Positions 7,964 through 15,848 of a DNA stretch of 64,000 nucleotides are shown one piece after another. Source of the DNA: Elusimicrobium minutum (GTDB lineage Bacteria > Elusimicrobiota > Elusimicrobia > Elusimicrobiales > UBA9959); assembly GCA_020723765.1 (NCBI GenBank), contig DYIF01000001.1, forward strand, positions 155,918-219,917, given 5' to 3'. Within the stretch, counting starts at the first letter, position 1, and each line of letters begins with the position of its first letter. A program made the position numbers and the translations under genes. The notes beneath the pieces are model-generated. The model made no database searches and was not told where the DNA came from. It saw only the letters and a program-made list of their open reading frames with translations.

Positions 7964-8744
7964 AACAAAAATTTTTTTAGCAAAGAATTTTTTAATAGAC
8001 AAACATTACAAATTTTCGTTTATGGCTCAGTTGTTTTCTTTATTATTAACATTACTAATATTCTTTTTCATAGACAGTTTTTTTAAATCCGAAGTTCAAA
8101 AACATATCGATTTAAACATAAATTATTTCTCTTACATATTCGTTTCATTCGTCATTTTTAACTACTCCGGAGGCGGAAACTTAATATATCAGAAAATAAA
8201 CTTCGATATAACTTCGGGTGTATTTGAGTTTATAGTAAACGACAAAAATACCGTAATCCCTTATTTAATTTCTCTCTGGATATACTCTTTCTTATTATCC
8301 ACTTTGGAATCTTCGGTTTATTTCATAATAGCTTATTCTTTAGGTTTAATAAAACCGAATTTAAATTTAATTTCTTTTTTTGCGTTAATACTTATATCTT
8401 CCGCGGTATTTTCCTCGGTTTATATAATAACATCATCTTTTGCGATTTTATTTAAAAAAGGAGATATTTTTTCGTTTATATTTTCGGTTTTTGAAAGCTT
8501 ATTTGCGGGGGTTTATTTTCCAATATCGGTACTTGGAGATTTTTCAGGATTATCCGAAATGATTCCTCTTACACATTCGATAAAAGCAGCCCAGAAAATA
8601 TTTTATGAAAACGCTTACTTTTGGGAATTAAAAGAATTTTATATTATTTTATTTTTTTCACTAATCCTTTGTCCTTTATCTATATATATATTCAAAAAGT
8701 CGGTTTATACAGCAAGAAAATTGGGAAATCTAAATAAATACTAA
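7953..8744 (+). CDS. ABC-2 type transporter permease
   Basis: 263 residues with about six hydrophobic segments (roughly 20-42, 58-75, 105-130, 140-168, 172-200, 228-248), typical of ABC-2 permeases. The segment FAGVYFPISVLGDFSGLSEMIPLTHSIKAAQ matches the conserved region before the last helix in drug or polysaccharide ABC-2 exporters. The start overlaps the ATPase stop by 11 bp, so the two are coupled and form the exporter. It is the last gene of the mntP operon and ends 32 bp from the convergent hutU. Why an ABC-2 exporter is joined to a manganese pump is unclear. Confidence 0.88.
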   Translation: MLNKTKIFLAKNFLIDKHYKFSFMAQLFSLLLTLLIFFFIDSFFKSEVQKHIDLNINYFSYIFVSFVIFNYSGGGNLIYQKINFDITSGVFEFIVNDKNTVIPYLISLWIYSFLLSTLESSVYFIIAYSLGLIKPNLNLISFFALILISSAVFSSVYIITSSFAILFKKGDIFSFIFSVFESLFAGVYFPISVLGDFSGLSEMIPLTHSIKAAQKIFYENAYFWELKEFYIILFFSLILCPLSIYIFKKSVYTARKLGNLNKY

Positions 8745-8754
8745 AAAAGCTTTT

Positions 8755-8772
8755 GGTTAACTTAAGTTAACC
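8755..8772. terminator. Perfect 18-bp palindrome between convergent genes, possible bidirectional terminator
   Basis: GGTTAACTTAAGTTAACC is perfectly palindromic and lies in the 32-bp gap between the permease (plus) and hutU (minus). A 7-bp stem with a TTAA loop is possible in both RNAs. An AAAAGCTTTT block flanks one side, but the stem is AT-rich and a clean U-tract is missing, so an operator is also possible. Confidence 0.45.
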
Positions 8773-8776
8773 CGTC

Positions 8777-10420
8777 TTACCTTTTCATCGGTATTTTTAT
8801 ATTCTTTTTCCTGGCAAATTTTACGGCGGTATCGTAGCCGGCGTCGTAATGCCTTAATACTCCCATAAGAGGGTCGTTGGTCAAAACCCTTTCTATCCTC
8901 TTTGACATCTCTTTGGTTCCATCGCAAACCACAACCTGGCCCGCATGCAAGGAATACCCCATACCGACCCCGCCTCCGTGATGAAAACTTACCCAGCTCG
9001 CTCCGCTTGCGGTATTTAACAAAGCATTCAAGATCGGCCAGTCGGCTATGGCGTCGGAGCCGTCTTTCATAGATTCGGTTTCTCTAAACGGGCTTGCCAC
9101 CGAGCCGGAATCCAAATGGTCTCTTCCTATTACCAGCGGAGCGGATATTTTGCCTTTCTTAACCATCTCGTTAAACTTAAGGCCCAAAATATGCCTTTCG
9201 TCGTAACCCAACCAGCATATTCTTGCTGGAAGCCCCTGGAAATGGACTTTCTTTGAAGCCATTTTTATCCATCTTACCATTGTCTCGTTTTTTGGAAATG
9301 TTTCAAGAGCCAATTTATCCGTAACCTCTATATCCTTGGGGTCTCCGCTTAAAACCGCCCATCTAAAAGGGCCTTTTCCTTCGCAGAAAAGTTCTCTTAT
9401 ATATGCGGGGACAAAACCGGGAAAATCGTACGCGTTTTGAACCCCCTCTTTATAAGCCATTGTCCTTATGTTATTTCCGTAATCGAATACTATGGTTCCT
9501 TTTTTCATAAAACCCAGCATAGCCTGCACGTGCTCGGCCATGGATTTCATAGACATTTTTACATATTTATCCGGGTCTTTTTTTCTCAAATCCGCCGCTT
9601 CTTTTAAACTCAAACCATTTGGCACATAGCCGTTTAACGGGTCATGAGCCGATGTTTGGTCGGTCAAAACATCTATTTTAACTCCCATTTTAAGCATCTT
9701 CGGCAACAACTCCGCGCAGTTACCCAAAAGCCCTATAGATATCGGTTTTTTTTCTTTAATGTATTTTTCGGCGGTATTCAAAGCCTCATCAAGCCTTTCG
9801 GTCATGGTATCGAGATAACCGGTTTTTAACCTCTTTTGTATTCTTTCCGGATCTACTTCTATTATTATCGCAACCCCGTTGTTCATAGTAACGGCAAGAG
9901 GCTGAGCCCCGCCCATTCCTCCAAGACCGCCGCTTACCACAAGTTTTCCGGTAAGATCCGATTTAAAATGTTTCTTCGCGCAAGCGGCAAACGTCTCGTA
10001 TGTTCCTTGAAGTATACCCTGCGTTCCTATATAAATCCATGAACCGGCCGTCATCTGCCCATACATCATTAAACCCTTTTTTTCAAGCTCGTTAAAAACA
10101 TCCCAGTTGGCCCAGTTGCCCACAAGATTAGAGTTTGCTATTAAAACCCTCGGCGCATACTCGTGAGTTTTAGCTATGCCTACCGGTTTTCCGGACTGAA
10201 CCAAAAGGGTTTCGTCGTTTTCTAACTCCTTTAAACTTTTTATTATCGCCTTATAACACTCCCAGTTTCTTGCGGCTTTTCCTCTTCCGCCGTATACTAT
10301 CAAATCCTCGGGCTTTTCCGCAACCTCGGGATCCAGATTATTCATAAGCATTCTCATCGCGGCTTCCTGATTCCATCCTTTACAGCTAAGCTTATTTCCT
10401 CTCGGAGCTCTTATAACCAT
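8777..10420 (-). CDS. hutU: Urocanate hydratase
   Basis: Second enzyme of histidine breakdown: adds water to urocanate to give 4-imidazolone-5-propionate, using tightly bound NAD+ as electrophile; cytoplasmic. Length 547 is typical. Visible family features are the Gly-rich NAD-binding segment [12 protein letters not shown] at about 163-174, the catalytic-Cys region [15 protein letters not shown], and the family signature [15 protein letters not shown] followed by [17 protein letters not shown]. Strong GGAGG ribosome site 5 nt before ATG 10420. It follows hutH by 12 bp and is the last gene of the long minus-strand operon. Imidazolonepropionase (hutI), needed for the next step, is not in the window. 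Confidence 0.97.
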   Translation of the reverse strand: MVIRAPRGNKLSCKGWNQEAAMRMLMNNLDPEVAEKPEDLIVYGGRGKAARNWECYKAIIKSLKELENDETLLVQSGKPVGIAKTHEYAPRVLIANSNLVGNWANWDVFNELEKKGLMMYGQMTAGSWIYIGTQGILQGTYETFAACAKKHFKSDLTGKLVVSGGLGGMGGAQPLAVTMNNGVAIIIEVDPERIQKRLKTGYLDTMTERLDEALNTAEKYIKEKKPISIGLLGNCAELLPKMLKMGVKIDVLTDQTSAHDPLNGYVPNGLSLKEAADLRKKDPDKYVKMSMKSMAEHVQAMLGFMKKGTIVFDYGNNIRTMAYKEGVQNAYDFPGFVPAYIRELFCEGKGPFRWAVLSGDPKDIEVTDKLALETFPKNETMVRWIKMASKKVHFQGLPARICWLGYDERHILGLKFNEMVKKGKISAPLVIGRDHLDSGSVASPFRETESMKDGSDAIADWPILNALLNTASGASWVSFHHGGGVGMGYSLHAGQVVVCDGTKEMSKRIERVLTNDPLMGVLRHYDAGYDTAVKFARKKNIKIPMKR

Positions 10421-10432
10421 AATTCCTCCTTT

Positions 10433-11938
10433 TTATAATATAAATTCTCCGTTTAAAATCGCGTCGCTAACCGCTTCTATCTTCGACGAAAATTCCACAT
10501 CCCCTTCCACCTCGCCGGCTATAGCTTTCAGTTTTTCGATCACTTTTTCAAGCTTTGGAGAAGTTTTTAAAGGCCTATGAAATCCAACGGCCTTTGTAGA
10601 AGCTATTAGTTCTATTGCGACTATTCTCGAAACATTTTCAACTACGGTTCTCAATTTCAATGCCGCGTTTGTACCCATTGAAACAAAATCTTCTTTATTG
10701 GCGGATGTCGGGACCGAGGAAGCGGAGGCGGGGTGAGAGAGTAAGTTGTTTTCGTTGCATAATGCGGCCGCCGTTACATGAGCTATCATAAAACCGCTTT
10801 CAAGTCCCGGGTTTTTGGCTAAAAAAGGCGGAAGAATTTTAAAATCGCTTACAAGCTGGGCTATCCTTCGCTCGGAAATATTCCCGTTTGCGGTCATAAC
10901 CATAGCGGCTATGTCGAAAGCGAAAGCCAAAGATTGGGCGTGAAAGTTTCCGCCGGAGACCACATCTATATCCTTGCCGTCGAAAAATACTAAGGGATTA
11001 TCGGTCACGCTTTTAAATTCTCTCTCGACTATATTGACGCAATGATACAAATTATCCATAACTCCGCCCATAACCTGAGGCATACATCTTAAAGAATAAG
11101 GGTCCTGGACTCTGGAGTCGTTTATTTTATGAGATTCTCTTATCTCGCTTTTTTCCAATAGCGCCAAAAGCTTATCCGCAACATAACTCTGGCCGGGGTG
11201 AGGTTTTAAATCCGAAATTCTCGGGTCGAATGCCCGAGGGGTACCCTTAAGCGCATCCACAGTCAAGGCTCCCGCGACTATGGAAGAATGGAAAACCCTT
11301 AAAGCTTTTAAAAGCGAAATGGAACCTATCGCGCTTGTGGCCTGAGTTCCGTTTATTAAAGCAAGACCCTCCTTTTCTTCCAAAACAAGAGGTTTTATTT
11401 TAAGTTTCTTTAATATTTTATCGGAAGGTTCGAACTTTTCTTCTCCAAAAATCTTGCAAAAACCCTCGCCGCACAAAGCCAAAGCCATATGGGAGCTCGG
11501 GGCTAAGTCCCCGCTTGCTCCTACCGAACCTTTTTCGGGTATAAAAGGAATTACTCCTTTATTTAAAAATTCGCAAATCTTATCTATAACCTCGGCTCTT
11601 ACTCCGCTTGCGCCTCGAGAAAGCTCGTTTGCCCTTATAAACATTAAAAGCCGTGCCTCCTCGTCGCTTAAAGCGTATCCCACTCCGCATGAGTGGCTTC
11701 TTATAAGATTTAGCTGAAGCTGTTTTAGGTTTTCTTTTGAAATGCTTTTGCTCGCAAGCTCGCCGAAACCCGTATTTATGCCGTACATCGTTTTACCGCT
11801 GTCTATCAAACTTACAAGTTTTTTCCTCGCCAAATTTATCTTTTTGCGGGCTTTGGAAGAAAGAGAAAATTCGGATTTGTCCGAAATTATTTCTTCCAGC
11901 TCTTCTATTTTAAATTCGTAAGGCAGAGAATATTTCAT
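10433..11938 (-). CDS. hutH: Histidine ammonia-lyase
   Basis: Deaminates L-histidine to trans-urocanate and ammonia, the committing step of the Hut pathway. 501 residues, normal for the family. The Ala-Ser-Gly at 141-143 in GSVGASGDLAPSSH is the tripeptide that cyclises to the MIO electrophile. YGINTGFGEL near residue 52 holds the catalytic Tyr loop. Start ATG 11938 has AAAGGAG a few bases upstream. It lies between the DnaQ-like exonuclease gene and hutU with 10-12 bp gaps, so it is transcribed with both. Phenylalanine/tyrosine ammonia-lyases share the fold, but the hutU neighbour makes histidine the likely substrate. Confidence 0.97.
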   Translation of the reverse strand: MKYSLPYEFKIEELEEIISDKSEFSLSSKARKKINLARKKLVSLIDSGKTMYGINTGFGELASKSISKENLKQLQLNLIRSHSCGVGYALSDEEARLLMFIRANELSRGASGVRAEVIDKICEFLNKGVIPFIPEKGSVGASGDLAPSSHMALALCGEGFCKIFGEEKFEPSDKILKKLKIKPLVLEEKEGLALINGTQATSAIGSISLLKALRVFHSSIVAGALTVDALKGTPRAFDPRISDLKPHPGQSYVADKLLALLEKSEIRESHKINDSRVQDPYSLRCMPQVMGGVMDNLYHCVNIVEREFKSVTDNPLVFFDGKDIDVVSGGNFHAQSLAFAFDIAAMVMTANGNISERRIAQLVSDFKILPPFLAKNPGLESGFMIAHVTAAALCNENNLLSHPASASSVPTSANKEDFVSMGTNAALKLRTVVENVSRIVAIELIASTKAVGFHRPLKTSPKLEKVIEKLKAIAGEVEGDVEFSSKIEAVSDAILNGEFIL

Positions 11939-11948
11939 ATTAACTCCT

Positions 11949-12554
11949 TTATTCCAAAAGTTTTAAAAGGTCTTTAAGCGTTACCACCCCGTTTTCTTTT
12001 ACAAGCGTCATCAATATATTTTCGAAAATTTTAGCGGTCATCTGAACGTCGTTTTCGGCTCTGTGCCAATCGCTTGAAAAAAGGTTCATGGACCTTGCCA
12101 CGGTCTCAAGTTTATAGTCGCAAAGGCTTTTACAAAATCTTCTCGAAAGCCTTAGAGTATCCACCCTGTAAACGTCGGGCATGGAATAACCTATTCTTTC
12201 CAATTCGCTTTTTAAAAAATTAAAATCGAAATCTATGTTATGTCCGACAAGAACTCCGTCGTAGATTATATCGAGTATCCGATTTACCACATTTTCAAAC
12301 GAGGGGCTTTTTGCCACCATATCGTCTGTTATGCCGTGTATGGCGGAAACCTCCTTCGGTATATCGACCCCCGGGTTTATCAGAGTTGTAAAAGAGTTTA
12401 TTTCTTTAAAATCCTTTACCACGCTCATTGAAATTTCGCATATTCTATCCCGCCTGAAATTTAATCCGGTCGTCTCCACGTCCATTACGACAAACCTTAC
12501 ATCTTCTATCGGCGTAAGGCTATTTATTTTCATATCTTTTAAGCTCTCTTTCAT
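11949..12554 (-). CDS. DnaQ-like DEDDh 3'-5' exonuclease
   Basis: 201-residue exonuclease of the PolIII-epsilon/DnaQ superfamily. Motif I is FVVMDVETTGL (Asp, Glu), motif II LVGHNIDFDFNFLK (Asp) and motif III HRAENDVQMTAKIF (His and Asp), so all DEDDh catalytic residues are present. It has no polymerase or helicase fusion, so it could be a proofreading subunit-like or repair/RNA-turnover enzyme; the substrate is not shown. ATG 12533 (MKINSLTPIED) is an alternative start, and either choice overlaps the end of the macrodomain gene. Coupled to a macrodomain gene upstream and hutH downstream, it looks like a passenger of the operon rather than part of histidine metabolism. Confidence 0.88.
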   Translation of the reverse strand: MKESLKDMKINSLTPIEDVRFVVMDVETTGLNFRRDRICEISMSVVKDFKEINSFTTLINPGVDIPKEVSAIHGITDDMVAKSPSFENVVNRILDIIYDGVLVGHNIDFDFNFLKSELERIGYSMPDVYRVDTLRLSRRFCKSLCDYKLETVARSMNLFSSDWHRAENDVQMTAKIFENILMTLVKENGVVTLKDLLKLLE

Positions 12555-13041
12555 AAATTTCTAAATCGTAATCCGAAAACAAAACCATTCTTATCTCGTC
12601 AAAGTTTTCCTCTAAATTCATAATCGTTTTAACGGCCACCGCCGCCGCTTTTTCAACGGGATAGCCGTAAGCGCCGGTGGATATGGAAGGGAAAGCTATA
12701 GATTTTAGGCCGTTTTGAGCGGCTATTTTAGCCGATTTTAAATAACATTGAGCCAATTTTTTGTCCTCTTCAAAATTCCCGCCTTGCCATATCGGGCCGA
12801 CGGTGTGTATTATATATTTGACATTTTTTATGTTATAAGCCGGGGTTATAACGGCCTCCCCGGTATTTAGTTTTTTAATTTTAGATATTATTTTCCGGCA
12901 TTCAGTAATAAGCTCGGGGCCGGCCGCTTTATGAATCGCTCCGTCGACCCCACCTCCTCCAGATAGCCATGGATTTGCCGCGTTTACTATGGCATCTACG
13001 GACTCTTTGGTTATGTCGGATTTTTTTATGGTAATCTTCAT
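12520..13041 (-). CDS. Macrodomain protein, probable O-acetyl-ADP-ribose deacetylase
   Basis: 173-residue stand-alone macrodomain of the MacroD/YmdB class, which binds ADP-ribose and usually hydrolyses O-acetyl-ADP-ribose or ADP-ribosyl-carboxylate. Diagnostic motifs are DAIVNAANPWLSGGGGVDGA (adenosine and catalytic loop; Asn and Asp-Gly-Ala), HTVGPIW, and the phosphate loop FPSISTGAYGYPVEKA. I chose ATG 13041 because it makes a standard N-terminus (MKITIKKSDITKE) and an ATGA overlap with the DUF3307 gene; a longer frame to 13077 adds an unlikely N-terminus. In this operon it may remove ADP-ribose-type products or protein marks; its partner is unknown. Confidence 0.92.
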   Translation of the reverse strand: MKITIKKSDITKESVDAIVNAANPWLSGGGGVDGAIHKAAGPELITECRKIISKIKKLNTGEAVITPAYNIKNVKYIIHTVGPIWQGGNFEEDKKLAQCYLKSAKIAAQNGLKSIAFPSISTGAYGYPVEKAAAVAVKTIMNLEENFDEIRMVLFSDYDLEIYERELKRYENK

Positions 13042-13742
13042 AAATAATAATAGTATCTGGATATGAGACCCAAACAAACGGAGATTATTACGCTAAGCCA
13101 GAAGTTGATATTAGAAATATCTATTATCTTTTTCTTTTTAAAATAATAAAGCTGATAAACCCATGCGGCCAAAAACACTAACCACCACCAGCCTTTTAAA
13201 AAGAAAAAAGCCCATATTATTATTCTTTCGAATATCATAAAATACTTCTGGTCGAAGCTCGGGAAAGGGATATTATCGATATCTTTTTCTATATAATAAA
13301 TCAAAACCGTAGCCGTATGAGTGACAAGGACAAAGAATGTTAATATCATAACCGCTTTTTCTCCGGCGAAGTTGGGCGAAACGTTTTTGAAAGGCGTGAA
13401 GATGAAAATAAAATAAAAGTGAAAAATCTGGTCTATTATAAAACTCAACGTATTGTCCGGATATATCTTTTTGTTTATAACATAAACTCGCGTCTGGTCA
13501 ACCATAAAATGCAAAGCGCATATTATAAAAAGCATTTGATATCCTTTTATCTCAAAACCGGCCAAATTAAACCAAACGACGTTAAGGTAAGGCATTAAAA
13601 TTAAAAAAGTGGTTATTATATGAATTAAAACATGAATCAAAACGCCGATAGCGTTTTTTCTCTTCATCCGATTTATCCAGTTTGTCTGAAGCGTAAAATC
13701 CGCTATCAAATGGCTTAAAGCCAACCGCCAGAATATATCCAT
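13038..13742 (-). CDS. DUF3307 family integral membrane protein
   Basis: 234 residues. The opening segment (WRLALSHLIADFTLQTNWI, then NAIGVLIHVLIH) is characteristic of DUF3307 proteins, with conserved His and Asp in the first helices and HFMVDQTRVYVI further on. About six to seven hydrophobic segments. Function unknown; the conserved His/Asp pattern within helices hints at metal or lipid chemistry, but this is unproven. Its start overlaps the cyclase stop by one base (TAATG) with AAGGAG upstream, and its end overlaps the macrodomain start (ATGA), so it is tightly coupled to the cyclase and macrodomain genes. Confidence 0.85.
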   Translation of the reverse strand: MDIFWRLALSHLIADFTLQTNWINRMKRKNAIGVLIHVLIHIITTFLILMPYLNVVWFNLAGFEIKGYQMLFIICALHFMVDQTRVYVINKKIYPDNTLSFIIDQIFHFYFIFIFTPFKNVSPNFAGEKAVMILTFFVLVTHTATVLIYYIEKDIDNIPFPSFDQKYFMIFERIIIWAFFFLKGWWWLVFLAAWVYQLYYFKKKKIIDISNINFWLSVIISVCLGLISRYYYYL

Positions 13743-15835
13743 TACTTGCTCCTTATGTTAAAAACGCCGTCAAAGCCTCCGTCTCCTTTTTGAGAAAACT
13801 CTTCGGCTATTTTTAAATAAAATTCGGTCAAAGAATCTCCCGGCAATATCCCGTACGCATTTCTAAAATACCCGGCGCTTTTAACATAATCCTTATCATA
13901 AAAATATTTTATACCATTTTCAAAATTTTTAATAAATTCCTGATCTTTTTCGCCCATTTTTTCTTTTAATTTATAAGGCTCCCATACCTTTACCGACTGC
14001 GTTTTACCTACAACCAAAACATCTCCTATATACTTAAAAACAATTTCGTTTTTAGCTTCCGCATAAACATCGTCGCTTACCATTATCTTCGTATGAAAAT
14101 ATTTATTGGCTCCTTCAAGCCTGGAAGCGAGATTAACATTATCGCCCAAAACGGTATAAGAAAATCTTTTATTTGAACCCATATTACCTACTACGGTCTG
14201 GCCGCTGTTTATCCCTATTCTAACATTCACTTCGGATGTTCCTTGATTTCTATCGTTTAACTCTTTTATTTTTTCAACGCACTCTATCGCCGCTCTGGTA
14301 GCCCAAGTCCTGTGATTAGACACATCTACGGGAGCGTTCCAAAAAGCCATTATGCAGTCTCCGATATATTTATCTATAACTCCTTTGTTTTTCAATATCA
14401 CTTCGCTAAGCTCGGAAAGATAGTTATTTAACAAGTTGGTAACCTCTTCCGGCGACAATTTTTCGCTCATAGTGGTAAAACCGGCTATATCCATAAAAAA
14501 TATGCTCATATCTTTCTTATCTCCCCCCAATTTCAGCTTGGAAGGATCTTTTACCACTATATCCACAACCTCCGGAGAAAGATACTGCGAAAAAGTATTT
14601 TTAATCCATCTTTTTTGCCTATCCTCGACTATCGATTTATAGGCTATGACATATATATAGCTTACCAGATTTGGTATAAAAAAAGTCGTGAAATAAAAAT
14701 CGTATCTATAACTGACCATAACCAGGCTTAACCACATTAAAAAGAATAACGCAAAAAAATTGTAAACCGATAAAACCGGAACCGATTTTTTTATTAAAAA
14801 CCCGGGCAACCATATATAAAAAAGCATTATAGATATTACTAAATACCATTTGACTCCCATAAGATAATCGTTATTCAAAAGGTTATCGGCGCAAACCGCA
14901 TGTATTTCGACTCCGGGGGTATGATCTTTGACGGGAGTGGGATAATGATCGAACGCTCCTTGAGCTACGGAGCCCACCAAAACCATAGAATCTTTCAATC
15001 TTTTTTTAGCCTCTTCGGATATTTTATCTTCTATTACGTCTTTAATCGAAATATAATAATACATTGCGGTAACCGAGTCGTATAAAGGTTTTCTGAAATT
15101 TATAACAAATGATTTATCTCCGAACTCCGAGTGCCATCTTTCGTATAAAGAAGACAAATCGTTGCCGGAATAAAAAGAATAAATATAGGCGCCAAGCAGC
15201 GGAAAGCCTATCGAAGGGCAGTTTGAGCATATTTTATCGTAAGAATAAGTTATCTCTTTGTCTTTTAAAAAAATCTGGCTCATAAAAGGATATATCTTTC
15301 TCATTTTCCCGTCGCCGTCTAACATCATCGCGGCGGATAAGCTTGCGAGATTTGTGGTACTTTCAAGAAGTTTTTGGGTGGGCGGGATAACCTCTCCGGC
15401 GGAGTTTAGGGAAAAACCCAAAACGACATTTTTGTTTTTTTTAATCGCATCGGAAAATATCGTATCGTTTTCCGGATTTGTTCTGTCCGGATCCATCAAA
15501 AGAATGTCAAATCCTATTACTTTTGCTCCGTATTTGTTTAGATTTTCTATGACGTTTTTATAATATTTTCTCGGCATAGGCCAGCCGTAAGCCTTTAAAG
15601 TATCGTCGTCTATTCCGGCTATTATTATTCTTTTGTCCCCCTCTTTTAATTCAGGGACCAGTTTGCCTCTTAAAAATCCGAATTCCCCGAATTTTATGTC
15701 GTACCATTTTCTCTCCGCAGAAGACAAATACAAAGAAGTTCCGACAAGAAAATCTATTACGTAAAAAATAATGAAAAACAAACTCAAAGCTATCATCACG
15801 TAATAAACCGATTTGTATTCTTTTTTAAAAATCAT
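13742..15835 (-). CDS. CHASE2-domain class III adenylate/guanylate cyclase
   Basis: 697 residues, membrane-bound nucleotide cyclase. An N-terminal helix (about 13-35) is followed by an extracytoplasmic CHASE2 sensor (about 45-325; IIIAGIDDDTL, VIGFDILLMDPDRTN, PGVEIHAVCADNLL are typical), three membrane helices (about 330-400), a linker YLSPEVVDIVVKDP, and the catalytic domain (about 440-620). Metal-binding Asp residues are in FFMDIAGFT and DKYIGDCIMAFW, and the closing motif is VLGDNVNLASRLEG. The Lys of DKYIGD is the type seen in ATP-using enzymes, so cAMP is the likely product. The tail is TPR-like. It follows the sensor kinase by 13 bp with a GGAGAGG ribosome site. The ligand is unknown and no cAMP effector gene is in the window. 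Confidence 0.93.
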   Translation of the reverse strand: MIFKKEYKSVYYVMIALSLFFIIFYVIDFLVGTSLYLSSAERKWYDIKFGEFGFLRGKLVPELKEGDKRIIIAGIDDDTLKAYGWPMPRKYYKNVIENLNKYGAKVIGFDILLMDPDRTNPENDTIFSDAIKKNKNVVLGFSLNSAGEVIPPTQKLLESTTNLASLSAAMMLDGDGKMRKIYPFMSQIFLKDKEITYSYDKICSNCPSIGFPLLGAYIYSFYSGNDLSSLYERWHSEFGDKSFVINFRKPLYDSVTAMYYYISIKDVIEDKISEEAKKRLKDSMVLVGSVAQGAFDHYPTPVKDHTPGVEIHAVCADNLLNNDYLMGVKWYLVISIMLFYIWLPGFLIKKSVPVLSVYNFFALFFLMWLSLVMVSYRYDFYFTTFFIPNLVSYIYVIAYKSIVEDRQKRWIKNTFSQYLSPEVVDIVVKDPSKLKLGGDKKDMSIFFMDIAGFTTMSEKLSPEEVTNLLNNYLSELSEVILKNKGVIDKYIGDCIMAFWNAPVDVSNHRTWATRAAIECVEKIKELNDRNQGTSEVNVRIGINSGQTVVGNMGSNKRFSYTVLGDNVNLASRLEGANKYFHTKIMVSDDVYAEAKNEIVFKYIGDVLVVGKTQSVKVWEPYKLKEKMGEKDQEFIKNFENGIKYFYDKDYVKSAGYFRNAYGILPGDSLTEFYLKIAEEFSQKGDGGFDGVFNIRSK

Positions 15836-15848
15836 ATCCTCTCCGAAT

